64,000 nucleotides of DNA from Neobacillus cucumis (GCF_023715505.1 NZ_JAMBOH010000002.1:248001-312000); one strand, 5' to 3'. Shown: positions 8,575-17,104, counted from the first letter of the stretch. Program-made: numbers and translations. The notes: generated from the letters alone by a model not told the origin.

Positions 8575-8979
8575 TTATTCCTCCTCAATTGTTAACTTTT
8601 CCAAGACCAGTTTATGAAGACGCAGTAGATGAGAGATTTCCTCCTCTGGTAAATCAATGACTTCCTTCATTTTCTTTATAAGCATGGAATCGGAAGAATT
8701 AAACTGATCTAATGTTCTTATTCCTTCGTCTGTTAAACGTATAGAGATGGATCTTCTATCTCCGGGAGGTATCACTCGTTCGACTAAGCCACTATGAACG
8801 AGCCGGTCAATCACCCCACTAACAGTACTGTTGGTCAGTTTTAATTTTTCAGCGAGATCACCTAAACTGATATTTGGATTATAATTAATTTTGTATAGTG
8901 CTTTTAATTGAACAGGAGTAATTCCTAATCTTTCTGCATCCAATTTAACAAGTCTATTGTAGGCTTTATTAATTTCCAT
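8575..8979 (-). CDS. MarR-family transcriptional regulator of the efflux operon
   Basis: A 134-residue winged-helix repressor. The recognition helix region is SLGDLAEKLKLTNSTVSGVIDRLVHSGLVERV (about 38-69), and the wing carries the family signature DRRSISIRLTDEG (74-86). It should bind an inverted repeat as a dimer and release it when it binds a small lipophilic ligand. As first gene of the operon it most likely autoregulates and controls the downstream adaptor and exporter. The ATG at 8979 has AGGAAG five bases upstream. Members are often 140-150 residues, so a slightly longer product is possible, but no better start is seen. Confidence 0.9.
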   Translation of the reverse strand: MEINKAYNRLVKLDAERLGITPVQLKALYKINYNPNISLGDLAEKLKLTNSTVSGVIDRLVHSGLVERVIPPGDRRSISIRLTDEGIRTLDQFNSSDSMLIKKMKEVIDLPEEEISHLLRLHKLVLEKLTIEEE

Positions 8980-9061
8980 AAAACTTCCTAAAATCTCATT
9001 ATTAAGAACGTCTATTTTCGGACCCCCCTTTCTTACTTAAATCTAATATTACCTACAAGAA

Positions 9062-9079
9062 TATTTCGTATGCGAAATA
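9062..9079 (-). promoter_or_regulatory. Candidate MarR operator
   Basis: A perfect 7-bp inverted repeat, TATTTCG-TATG-CGAAATA, lies about 85 bases upstream of the MarR start, in the region where the operon promoter must be. Size and symmetry fit MarR-family sites. No other palindrome of this quality is seen in this intergenic region. Confidence 0.5.
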
Positions 9080-9197
9080 AATTATAAACACGGACAAGGA
9101 ATAATGTCAATAATAATGCAATGGAGTGTCAGACTGCAGGATGAAAACATACACTCTTCTTAGAGGTGGCATATAACTTTTGAGGGGGGATGGGAAA

Positions 9198-9569
9198 ATG
9201 AAGTTGGAGATGCAAAAAGCTATTATGTTAGCTGAAAATATAAATAATTTTATAAAATATGTTCAAAAAAGTAATGAAAATAAGAACAGCTTTAGATTTA
9301 ATCCTGATAAATTATTACAAGTAAAACTCCTCATTGAAGAATTTAAGTTTCAGATCATCGCAGACGAACTATTGAGAATCAATCAGTATTCATGGGATGG
9401 AAAGTATACTCATTATTTAGTTAATTGTTTTAAAAAGGGAATTGACATTATAGATGAATATGTAAGAAATAACTACGAAGATTTATATCTGTTAACGGCA
9501 AGACTTTATACATTAAAGGACCTTGGCAACATATTTAGCCTAAAGGAAACTGAAACTTTTTCATTGTAA
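9198..9569 (+). CDS. Uncharacterised small protein
   Basis: A 123-residue protein that I do not recognise. It is lysine-, asparagine- and leucine-rich, mostly predicted helical, with no membrane segment or signal peptide. Several Tyr/Asp-rich helices occur in the C-terminal half (YVRNNYEDLYLLTARLY). The ATG at 9198 is preferred because AGGGGGGA (9183-9190) lies seven bases upstream; a TTG at 9180 would overlap that site. It is a single gene between the divergent MarR operon and the isoprenoid-synthase gene. The clear ribosome binding site and uninterrupted frame support a real gene. No function can be proposed. Confidence 0.65.
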   Translation: MKLEMQKAIMLAENINNFIKYVQKSNENKNSFRFNPDKLLQVKLLIEEFKFQIIADELLRINQYSWDGKYTHYLVNCFKKGIDIIDEYVRNNYEDLYLLTARLYTLKDLGNIFSLKETETFSL

Positions 9570-9842
9570 AAGTTTAAAGGTGTAAGAATCAAAATAAAAG
9601 TATCTAAAGTTCAGGCCGGATAAAGAGGAACTGGCACTTTCTATTGCTCATTTTGTTAAATCTAGTAAAATAGTAGGAAGGGTGTAGAAATGGATTCTTA
9701 ATGTTCATGAAAGAAATATAAAGTGCAATTTCCCGCTTTGGGTCATAAAGATGTTCATTAAAGATTATACATAAATATATTTCAAATGAAATTTTATAAA
9801 TTATATGGCAATCGAGACCATTAAGTAGAGGTAATGTAAAGG
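9570..9842. other. Non-coding gap, nothing recognised
   Basis: An AT-rich interval between the small hypothetical gene and the isoprenoid-synthase gene. No terminator, RNA or repeat stands out. A minus-strand open frame (9604-9906) has no ribosome binding site and overlaps the next gene. Confidence 0.5.
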
Positions 9843-12215
9843 ATGAATGAAGACTTAATAAAAAAAGCCGATACATCTTATCAGTTAGCTGAGCAAAAGG
9901 CTGCACAATATTTTCTTTCCCTTTATCATCAGGTCATGGAAAAGTCATATGTCCCTGCCTTAACAAAAGATATACATTCTTGGAAACAAAACCATATTCA
10001 TCATCATCCACTATTATCGTTCTTTTCGAGAAGAAAGAAAAAATCTGATACCCAAGGGTATTACAATTATATCCGTTGGCTCGATTATACAGGTAAACTG
10101 GATAACTACCTGGATCGCAGTATTTCCTATCTTTTTATGCGGGATCTGGGTAAAGCATTAAATTCTCCTGACACCCAGATAAAGATTCGTCAGGTCGTTG
10201 ACAGTTTAAAAAGTACCCTGACTGAAGGCGGAAAAGAGGATAAAGAGTCGTTCAGTATGGCCGGATTATATCGCTGGGCTCAAAAGGAAGGTATTGAATC
10301 CACGATGATCTGGGTCTTAGACAAATTAAAGACCGTAACCCTTAATATACCAGAGGGAATGGATGCAGAACATGCCCAGAGAAAACTTATCAAAATCATA
10401 GCTGGTGTTATGATGCATGTGGTTGTAGAGTTGGAAGATGATCTATCTCCTCTTGAACGTAAACAGAAACTAGATAAAGCAATTAGGCTTGGTTACTCCT
10501 ATGGTCTGACTTATCCCTTCATTGATGACCTATTAGATTCGCGTGTTTTATCAGATAATGAGAAAAAACAATACTCCCATTTAATACGGACGACCCTTAT
10601 TACTGGGGCTGTACCGGAGTTGGGAGACTGGATTGGAAAAAACATCAATCTCATTCGATATATCCATTCAGAGCTTCGAGAGGCTTATGAATATATAAAG
10701 ACCAATCAGCAGCCTGAGACATTGAAGTTATTTTTTGATCAATCCTATGTGTTTTTTAACTCACAGGAAGTAGATCGTGAAAAAAATCTGTCCAATGCCA
10801 ACTACTCGAATGAAGAGCTTTATATCCCCGTTATATTAAAATCATCTTCTTCGAGATTGATCGTGCGTTCCGTCCTCAGTGCTCCTGAGGATGAGGGATT
10901 TGACAATCGGACCTTCTTTTATGGAATTTACAATCAGCTGGCAGATGACTTTGCCGATATGTTTGATGATATGAAGGAGGGGGCAGTGACTCCCTATACT
11001 TATTATCTAAAATATCATAATCAACGTCCTGATTTGATAAATCCCTTCGAATTATACTGGGCAGTAATTGCCAACTTAATTCATAATGTGTATAACGAAG
11101 ATGGTAAGACCTGTGAGGTTATACTCGATCGAGCCATAAACGGACTAAAACGATTTAAAAATCGTATCGGAACGGAAAAATACAACGAAGTGATGCATCT
11201 CTTTTCTTCCGGACATTCAGATTTCAATCGTGTTATTCAAAAAATGGTCATTAAAGCAGATGATGTGGATTTTTTTGATAAACTACTTCGAGACCATATT
11301 ATTACGAATTTAAAAAAGGACCGACAGGAACAAGATGACTTTTTAGATCGGTTGGAAACGGTCCGGAATCAAATTAATAATAGTTTAAAAATTCACCAGG
11401 GAGAAAAAATTCCTTTGATGGATGAGCCCATTACAGAAGCCTCCAATTATAGTCTTTTGGGTGATGGAAAGAGATTAAGGCCGATTGTCGCTTGGGAAAT
11501 TGCTGTAAATGGGTATGGATTAAATGAATCCGCGATAATGCCGCTTTTAAAATCATTGGAATATATGCATACGGCATCCCTTATTTTTGATGATCTTCCC
11601 TCTCAGGATAATGCATCCATCCGTAGAGGACGGCAGACGCTGCATGAGGTGTATAACGCAGCGATTGCGGAATTAGCTGGTTTGTTTTTGACACAGAAAG
11701 CGATTGAGGAGCAAGCATCCTTGCTTGAATTTGATTCGAAAATAGTGCTTAAGATGATTCAGTATTCGGCCAGAATGACCGAGAATATGTGTAAGGGGCA
11801 AGCAATGGATTTAGCCTCAAAAGGAAAGCCGTTAACATTAGAACAATTAACGACCATGAGTTATTATAAAACAGGAATTGCATTTGAAGCTTCGATCATT
11901 ATGCCTGCCATCCTTGCACAAGCCAAGGAGTCCGAAATGGAGGCATTGAAGAAATTTGCCCGTTATGCTGGCATTGCTTTTCAGATTAAGGATGACCTGC
12001 TGGATGTAGAAGGGGATGATCGTAAACTCGGAAAAGCGATTGGTAAGGATAAAGAAAATAATAACTCTACCTTTGTATCAATTCTAGGTCTGGAAGGTGC
12101 AAGAAAAGAAATGTGGGAGCATTACTGTCTGGCAATGGAGGCACTGGAAGAAGTGCCCCGTAATATTACGTTCTTAAAGCATTTATTAAATTATATGGTA
12201 AATCGTGAGCATTAA
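9843..12215 (+). CDS. Large two-domain polyprenyl synthetase-like protein
   Basis: A 790-residue protein. Residues about 500-790 form a trans-polyprenyl diphosphate synthase domain. It has KRLRP at 543-547, the first aspartate motif DDLPSQD at 583-589 followed by RRGRQT, and the second motif QIKDDLLDVEGDD at 714-726. The N-terminal 480 residues are not usual for this family. They carry their own aspartate pair of motifs, DDLLD at 228-232 and QLADDFADMFDD at 365-376, suggesting a second class-I isoprenoid-synthase fold. The protein probably makes or converts an isoprenyl diphosphate in the cytoplasm. In the C-terminal domain the usual PTxHKxFGE stretch reads QTLHEVYNA, so activity may be altered. 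It is monocistronic and ends in a terminator. It is a stand-alone gene, so product and pathway are open. Confidence 0.78.
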   Translation: MNEDLIKKADTSYQLAEQKAAQYFLSLYHQVMEKSYVPALTKDIHSWKQNHIHHHPLLSFFSRRKKKSDTQGYYNYIRWLDYTGKLDNYLDRSISYLFMRDLGKALNSPDTQIKIRQVVDSLKSTLTEGGKEDKESFSMAGLYRWAQKEGIESTMIWVLDKLKTVTLNIPEGMDAEHAQRKLIKIIAGVMMHVVVELEDDLSPLERKQKLDKAIRLGYSYGLTYPFIDDLLDSRVLSDNEKKQYSHLIRTTLITGAVPELGDWIGKNINLIRYIHSELREAYEYIKTNQQPETLKLFFDQSYVFFNSQEVDREKNLSNANYSNEELYIPVILKSSSSRLIVRSVLSAPEDEGFDNRTFFYGIYNQLADDFADMFDDMKEGAVTPYTYYLKYHNQRPDLINPFELYWAVIANLIHNVYNEDGKTCEVILDRAINGLKRFKNRIGTEKYNEVMHLFSSGHSDFNRVIQKMVIKADDVDFFDKLLRDHIITNLKKDRQEQDDFLDRLETVRNQINNSLKIHQGEKIPLMDEPITEASNYSLLGDGKRLRPIVAWEIAVNGYGLNESAIMPLLKSLEYMHTASLIFDDLPSQDNASIRRGRQTLHEVYNAAIAELAGLFLTQKAIEEQASLLEFDSKIVLKMIQYSARMTENMCKGQAMDLASKGKPLTLEQLTTMSYYKTGIAFEASIIMPAILAQAKESEMEALKKFARYAGIAFQIKDDLLDVEGDDRKLGKAIGKDKENNNSTFVSILGLEGARKEMWEHYCLAMEALEEVPRNITFLKHLLNYMVNREH

Positions 12216-12227
12216 TAGATCGATGAG

Positions 12228-12254
12228 AAACTATCTGTATGATAGTTTTTTTTT
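12228..12254 (+). terminator. Terminator after the polyprenyl synthetase-like gene
   Basis: Stem AAACTATC / GATAGTTT with a TGTAT loop and a run of nine or more T. Confidence 0.88.
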
Positions 12255-12339
12255 CGTTTATTAAAAGAAATCTCTATCAACAAAAGATATAATAAGACTA
12301 TGTTTCTATTGCTAGCGTTCAACAAGGAGGTATGCTGCC

Positions 12340-13947
12340 CTGAAAACAAAAAATATATCGCTTCAGACAAAAATCTTTGGGCTGGCCCTATTACTGGGAT
12401 TATTGTTAATCCTCCTGATGACCTCATTTTATAGCTATATGGAGAGTAAACAAATAGAGGAGAACAAGGGGAAGTTGGCACTTGAAATTTCAAAAACAGT
12501 CTCATTTATGCCGACGATTATTGAGGCTTTTCAGTCTAGTAATCCATCAAAAACTATTCAGCCCCTAGCAGAAAAAATTCGAAAAGAAACGGGTGCCGAA
12601 TTTGTGGTGGTAGGAAACTTGGATGGAACAAGGTACTCACATCCATTAAAATCGATGATCGGAAAAAAGATGAAGGGTGGAGACAATGATAAGGCTATTA
12701 AAAAAGGGCAATATTATGTTTCCAAAGCAAACGGTTCACTTGGTCCTTCGATTAGGGGGAAATCACCCATCTTAAACAAAAACGGAGAAGTGATTGGAGT
12801 CGTTTCGGTAGGCTTCCTGTTGGAAGACGTTCATCACCAAATTACAAAAAATATCACAAAGGTATTATTAGTCTCCATTTTTGCATTATTGATTTCCTTC
12901 TTAGGCAGCATGCTGCTTGGACGGAATATTCGGAAAGATACATTGGGTCTCGAACCCTATGAAATTGCCGCACTCTATAAAGAAAAGAACGCGGTACTCC
13001 ATGGAGTGAAAGAGGGAATATTAGCCGTTAATAGAGACGGATTTATTACCATGATGAATCAGCCCGCAAAAAGGCTACTACACATTAATGGTTCTGTCCG
13101 CCATTTAAAAGTAGATGGACTTTTTTCGTCAGGGTATTTATATGAAGTTTTACATTCGGGAAGTCCGATTGTTGATAAAGAAGTGATTTGGAAGGATCAA
13201 ACGGTAATTGTCAATTGCACACCACTTTTTGACGAATCCGGAATAAGTGGTGTGGTTGCTTCTTTTCGTGATAAAACAGAAATTGAGCAAATGGTAAACA
13301 CGATATCAGAAGTAAAGAGTTATTCGGAAGACCTTCGTGCTCAAACACACGAATACACGAACAAGTTGTATGTGTTATCAGGCTTGCTTCAACTCGGCGA
13401 GTTTGATCAGGCAATTGCGATGATTCAAGCGGAAACCCAGGTGCTACAGATACAAAATACGATATTATTTAACCAGATTAAAGATTCCAAAGTACAAGCT
13501 ATTCTTTTAGGGAAATTAGGTAAAGCATCGGAAAAAAAGATTAATCTTGAGATTAATCCAGAAAGCTATTTAGAAGCTTTGCCAACCCATATAAACTTTT
13601 CTAGCCTAATTATTATCATTGGTAATTTAATTGATAATGCCCTTGAAGCGGTCTCTGAATTAAACAATCCAATAGTGAAATTTTTCGCTACCGACATTGG
13701 CAGTGATATCATTTTTGAAGTTTCAGATAATGGCAAGGGAATCTGTGAGAGTGATATTCCTAATCTATTTAATCGGGGCTTTTCTTCTAAGAAGGGGGAC
13801 ATGCCGAGGGGATTTGGGCTATCAAATGCTGAAAAAGCTGTTGTTGAAGTAAATGGGATGATTGAGGTCCAAAGTAACCCCGAAACCGGAACAGTCTTTA
13901 CCGTGTATCTTCCTAAGCAATATGAGAGGAGACCAGAACATGCATGA
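12340..13947 (+). CDS. citS: Sensor histidine kinase of the citrate type (CitS)
   Basis: A membrane sensor kinase of the CitA/DcuS class, 536 residues from the start chosen here. It has an N-terminal membrane helix, an extracytoplasmic PDC-type sensor (about 45-165; YSHPLKSMIGKK and SIRGKSPILNKNGEVIGVVSVGF), a second helix (about 173-193) and a cytoplasmic PAS domain. The phospho-acceptor His337 sits in AQTHEYTNKLY, followed by an ATPase domain (NLIDNALEAV, SDNGKGI, GFGLSNA). The first ATG (12403) would delete the first membrane helix and lacks a ribosome site. CTG at 12340 lies nine bases after AAGGAGG and restores a normal N-terminus. Next genes are citT-like and citM-like, as in the B. subtilis citS-citT-citM locus. 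Confidence 0.87.
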   Translation: MKTKNISLQTKIFGLALLLGLLLILLMTSFYSYMESKQIEENKGKLALEISKTVSFMPTIIEAFQSSNPSKTIQPLAEKIRKETGAEFVVVGNLDGTRYSHPLKSMIGKKMKGGDNDKAIKKGQYYVSKANGSLGPSIRGKSPILNKNGEVIGVVSVGFLLEDVHHQITKNITKVLLVSIFALLISFLGSMLLGRNIRKDTLGLEPYEIAALYKEKNAVLHGVKEGILAVNRDGFITMMNQPAKRLLHINGSVRHLKVDGLFSSGYLYEVLHSGSPIVDKEVIWKDQTVIVNCTPLFDESGISGVVASFRDKTEIEQMVNTISEVKSYSEDLRAQTHEYTNKLYVLSGLLQLGEFDQAIAMIQAETQVLQIQNTILFNQIKDSKVQAILLGKLGKASEKKINLEINPESYLEALPTHINFSSLIIIIGNLIDNALEAVSELNNPIVKFFATDIGSDIIFEVSDNGKGICESDIPNLFNRGFSSKKGDMPRGFGLSNAEKAVVEVNGMIEVQSNPETGTVFTVYLPKQYERRPEHA

Positions 13948-14623
13948 GATAAAAGCAGTGATTGCAGAAGATGATTTTCGAGTTGCTGATATACATGAAA
14001 AATTTTTAAAAAAGTTTAAGGAAATTGATGTGGTCGGAAAAGCTTTAAATGGCAATGAGACATTGAAATTGCTAAACGAAAAAGAAATCGATTTGTTGCT
14101 CCTAGATGTGTATATGCCTGATATGCTAGGATCAGATTTGCTCTCAATGATAAGAGAAGGGTTTCCAAAGGTAAGTATTATTATGATAACTGCTGCAACG
14201 GATAAGATTTTCATTGAGAAAGCATTAAGCTACGGTGTAGAGAGTTATTTAATTAAACCTGTCAATAGGGAAAGATTTGACGAAGTTATTTTGGAATATA
14301 TAAAAAAATACTCACTACTTTCTTCTGAACAGGAAGTAAATCAGCAATATGTTGACCTTTTGTTTGGTAAAAATGTAATTGAAAATGTGGGAAAAGGCGG
14401 GTTTCCAAAAGGAATTGATGAGATCACGCTTGGAAAGGTGAAAAAAGTTCTTCTTACTAATAATCAGGGCCTCTCTGCTGAAGAAGTGGGGAAAAAAATT
14501 GGGGCTTCTCGAATTACAGCCCGTCGTTATTTGGAGTATTTGTCTTCCAATAATGAAGCTAAGGCAGAAGTGGTTTATGGAATCGTCGGGAGGCCTGAAA
14601 GAAAGTATTATCCCATGAAGTGA
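13940..14623 (+). CDS. citT: Response regulator of the citrate type (CitT)
   Basis: A 228-residue two-component regulator. Its receiver domain (1-125) has the acidic pair D11-D12, phospho-acceptor D56 in LLLDVYMPD and K108 in LIKPVNRERF. A linker and a C-terminal helix-turn-helix (EEVGKKIGASRITARRYLEYL, about 181-201) follow, typical of the CitB/DcuR subfamily. The ATG at 13940 is chosen because it has AGGAGA upstream and overlaps the end of citS by 8 bases, giving translational coupling; a start at 13862 would add a non-homologous tail. It should activate the downstream citrate transporter gene when CitS senses citrate. Confidence 0.9.
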   Translation: MHEIKAVIAEDDFRVADIHEKFLKKFKEIDVVGKALNGNETLKLLNEKEIDLLLLDVYMPDMLGSDLLSMIREGFPKVSIIMITAATDKIFIEKALSYGVESYLIKPVNRERFDEVILEYIKKYSLLSSEQEVNQQYVDLLFGKNVIENVGKGGFPKGIDEITLGKVKKVLLTNNQGLSAEEVGKKIGASRITARRYLEYLSSNNEAKAEVVYGIVGRPERKYYPMK

Positions 14624-14648
14624 AGATGCCAAAAGGCGTCTTCTTTTT
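14622..14648 (+). terminator. Terminator between citT and citM
   Basis: Stem GAAGATGCC / GGCGTCTTC (one G-T pair), loop AAAA, then T5. It separates regulator and transporter transcription. Confidence 0.85.
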
Positions 14649-14686
14649 ATATATTTTAACCGTGAACAATATGTACAAAATAAAGT

Positions 14687-14700
14687 TTAAAGTACTTTAA
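14687..14700 (+). promoter_or_regulatory. Candidate CitT-binding palindrome upstream of citM
   Basis: A perfect 14-base palindrome TTAAAGTACTTTAA lies 20 bases upstream of the predicted -35 box of citM, a normal activator position. B. subtilis CitT is known to act upstream of citM. The assignment is by position and symmetry only. Confidence 0.4.
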
Positions 14701-14711
14701 TAACTTTATTA

Positions 14712-14748
14712 TGTAATCGTTTTCAATCCCTAATATTTAGACTATTAT
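14712..14748 (+). promoter_or_regulatory. citM promoter with overlapping CcpA cre box
   Basis: A cre box TGTAATCGTTTTCA (14712-14725) matches the TGWAANCGNTNWCA consensus at every position. Its end overlaps a -35-like TTTTCA (14720-14725), which is 17 bases from -10 TATTAT (14743-14748). CcpA bound here would block RNA polymerase, giving glucose repression of citrate uptake, as known for B. subtilis citM. Confidence 0.7.
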
Positions 14749-14776
14749 AAATTTATAAACAAAAGGGGTGGGAACG

Positions 14777-16069
14777 ATGCTTGCAACTTTAGGATTTTTA
14801 ATGATTCTTATTTTTATGATTTTAATTATGACCAAACGGTTATCTGCGATGATTGCACTCATGGTTGTACCCGTTATCTTTGCCTTACTAGGGGGGTTCG
14901 GTAAAGAAATGGGGCCGATGGCGCTTGAAGGGATCAAAAGCGTCGCACCAACCGGGATCATGATTCTGTTTGCAATTCTCTTTTTCGGAATTATGATTGA
15001 TGCTGGAGTCTTTGATCCTATTATTTCAACGATTTTAAAACTTGTAAAAGGGGACCCTGTAAAAATTGCCATTGGAACAGCAGTCCTTGCATTATTAATT
15101 TCTCTTGATGGTGATGGAACTACTACTTATATGATTACCATTTCAGCCATGCTTCCATTGTATAAACGGATTGGTATGAAACCTATAGTCCTTGCTGGAA
15201 TCGCCGTCTCTGCTTCTGGAGTAATGAATCTCCTTCCATGGGGAGGGCCTACTGCGAGAGCTATGACCGCACTACATCTTGAAATGGGAGATATTTTTAC
15301 TCCTGTAATACCAAGTATGATAGGCGGAGTGTTGTTTGTATTATTTATGGCGTTTTGCCTTGGCAGAAAAGAGCGCAAACGAATTGGTGTTTTAGAAATC
15401 GACTATAGTACTCTTGCTTTGATGGCAGCAACAACAGAGGATGCTTTCCTAAAACGTCCAAAGTTAATTGTTGTAAACTACCTGCTTACCATTATCCTAT
15501 TAGTGGCGCTTATTCAGGAATTACTGCCTAGTACAGTTTTATTTATGATTGGATTTGCGATTGCAATTACCATCAATTATCCAAATATACATGAACAAAA
15601 AGAACGGATTATGCACTATGCTGATAATGCATTGTCTGTTGTATCGATGGTTTTTGCAGCGGGGATCTTTACAGGTATTCTTGCAGGGACAAAAATGGTG
15701 GATGCGATGGCAAATACGATGATTACTCATATTCCAGCGGAGTTGGGCTCTCATTTTGCCCTTATTACGGCGATAATCAGCGCACCATTTACATTCTTTA
15801 TGTCAAATGATGCATTTTATTACGGGGTACTTCCATTACTTGCGAAAGCCGCTAGCGGGTATGGAATCGACCCGGCAATGATTGGCCGTGCATCGTTATT
15901 GGGACTACCAGTCCATTTATTAAGCCCATTAGTACCTTCAACCTATTTATTAGTAGGGATGGTTGGATCAGATTTCGGAGATTTACAGCGCTCCTTTTTA
16001 AAATGGGCTTGCGGTTCGACAGCGGTGATGATATTAGTTGCACTAGTGCTTACAATCATACCAATCTAA
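14777..16069 (+). CDS. citM: CitMHS-family metal-citrate/proton symporter
   Basis: A 430-residue transporter with about 12 hydrophobic segments, starting MLATLGFLMILIFMILIM. It carries the CitMHS features LDGDGTTTYMITISAMLPLYKR (near residues 113-134) and NLLPWGGPTARA (about 155-166), followed by a conserved GxFTGIxxGTKMVDAMA block. It imports citrate complexed with a divalent metal (Mg for CitM, Ca for CitH in B. subtilis); the metal cannot be read from sequence. ATG at 14777 is preferred to GTG at 14768, which lies inside the ribosome site AAAGGGG. Upstream citST-like genes, a cre box and a candidate activator site support citrate-induced, glucose-repressed expression. Confidence 0.88.
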   Translation: MLATLGFLMILIFMILIMTKRLSAMIALMVVPVIFALLGGFGKEMGPMALEGIKSVAPTGIMILFAILFFGIMIDAGVFDPIISTILKLVKGDPVKIAIGTAVLALLISLDGDGTTTYMITISAMLPLYKRIGMKPIVLAGIAVSASGVMNLLPWGGPTARAMTALHLEMGDIFTPVIPSMIGGVLFVLFMAFCLGRKERKRIGVLEIDYSTLALMAATTEDAFLKRPKLIVVNYLLTIILLVALIQELLPSTVLFMIGFAIAITINYPNIHEQKERIMHYADNALSVVSMVFAAGIFTGILAGTKMVDAMANTMITHIPAELGSHFALITAIISAPFTFFMSNDAFYYGVLPLLAKAASGYGIDPAMIGRASLLGLPVHLLSPLVPSTYLLVGMVGSDFGDLQRSFLKWACGSTAVMILVALVLTIIPI

Positions 16070-16078
16070 CATTCTAGT

Positions 16079-16124
16079 AAAATCCAAAAGCTCCTTGAAT
16101 GGAGCTTTTGGATTTTGTTTTTAA
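16079..16124 (+). terminator. Terminator after citM
   Basis: A stem of about 16 bp (AATCCAAAAGCTCC with GGAGCTTTTGGATT), loop TTGAAT, then a T-rich tail. The AEC carrier gene begins 16 bases later. Confidence 0.88.
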
Positions 16125-16139
16125 AAATAGGAGAGTCTT

Positions 16140-17063
16140 ATGGAAGTCTTTTTTCTCATTTTATTAAATGTGGTTTTACCAGTATTTCTTTTAATTGCAG
16201 CAGGTGTATTGCTGCATCGGAAGTTTAAGTTTGATATGAGCACATTATCCAAATTAAATACGTATTTTCTAATGCCTGCTGTAGGCTTTGTGAACATCTA
16301 TCAAAATAACGTTGGCAGAGAAACGCTGGTACATATTATTGGTTTTTTAGTTATCCAATGTACATGTTTAATGATCATAAGTGCGGTGATATCAAAAACA
16401 GCAAAGTTTGATAGCGGTCTGTCATCCACTTTTAAAAATAGTATTGTGCTAAATAATGCTGGTAACTTTGGGCTGCCAGTAAGTCAGTTGGTTTTTCAAC
16501 ATAACCCATTAGGGGCGTCCATTCAGATTGTTGTTATGATTTTTCAAAATTTGTTAACCTATACCTATGGATTGTTTAATTCGGTTTCCGTCGACCAAAG
16601 AGGTTTTAAAGCGTTGAAGGAATTTTTAAAAAACCCTGTGATTTATGCATTTTTATTAGGATTGATTCTGCACTCCTGCCATGTTAAAATTCCGTCTTTT
16701 ATTTGGACACCTATCCATAATACGTCGAATGCGTTCTTGGCAGTTGCATTAGTTACTCTTGGTGCACAAAGTGCTTATATAAAAATAAGTCGTATTTCTC
16801 TACCGCTGTTTTTAAGTTTATTTGGCCGTTTAATTCTCTCTCCATTGATAGCGATGGTTATTATTACTACATTAAATTTAGACGGAACGACGGCACAGGC
16901 GTTGTTTATTGCCAGCTCTTTTCCTACCTCACGAAACAGTGCTCTTTTCGCATTGGAGTATGGAAATCATCCAGAATATGCGGCACAGGTTGTTTTAATG
17001 TCAACTATACTTAGTATGATTACAGTAACAACGGTTGTTTACTTATCGACCATTTTATTCTAA
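16140..17063 (+). CDS. AEC-family (auxin efflux carrier type) transporter
   Basis: A 307-residue protein with about 10 hydrophobic segments, of the AEC family. The two halves each carry the broken-helix pattern (NAGNFGLPVSQLVF near residue 105; ALFIASSFPTSRNSALFALEYG near 255). Bacterial members usually export or exchange organic acids such as malate or citrate, or in some cases amino acids. The ATG has AGGAGAG upstream. It follows citM after a terminator, so its link to citrate metabolism is suggestive only. The C-terminus is closed by a bidirectional terminator shared with the convergent MFS gene. Confidence 0.82.
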   Translation: MEVFFLILLNVVLPVFLLIAAGVLLHRKFKFDMSTLSKLNTYFLMPAVGFVNIYQNNVGRETLVHIIGFLVIQCTCLMIISAVISKTAKFDSGLSSTFKNSIVLNNAGNFGLPVSQLVFQHNPLGASIQIVVMIFQNLLTYTYGLFNSVSVDQRGFKALKEFLKNPVIYAFLLGLILHSCHVKIPSFIWTPIHNTSNAFLAVALVTLGAQSAYIKISRISLPLFLSLFGRLILSPLIAMVIITTLNLDGTTAQALFIASSFPTSRNSALFALEYGNHPEYAAQVVLMSTILSMITVTTVVYLSTILF

Positions 17064-17095
17064 AAAGACCGTTTAGCTAAGTAAACGGTCTTTTT
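17062..17095. terminator. Bidirectional terminator between convergent genes
   Basis: A perfect 14-bp stem (AAAAAGACCGTTTA / TAAACGGTCTTTTT) with a 6-base loop. A/T runs at both ends let it work on both strands for the AEC gene (plus) and the MFS gene (minus). Confidence 0.88.
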
Positions 17096-17104
17096 GAAGG
17101 CTTA

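Noticed and set aside
12212..12505. Minus-strand open frame across the terminator and the start of citS
   Set aside because: It overlaps the sensor kinase start and the terminator, and has no recognisable domain.
13862..13939. N-terminal extension of the CitT-like regulator
   Set aside because: It lies entirely inside citS, has no ribosome site and is not like a receiver-domain start; ATG 13940 is supported.
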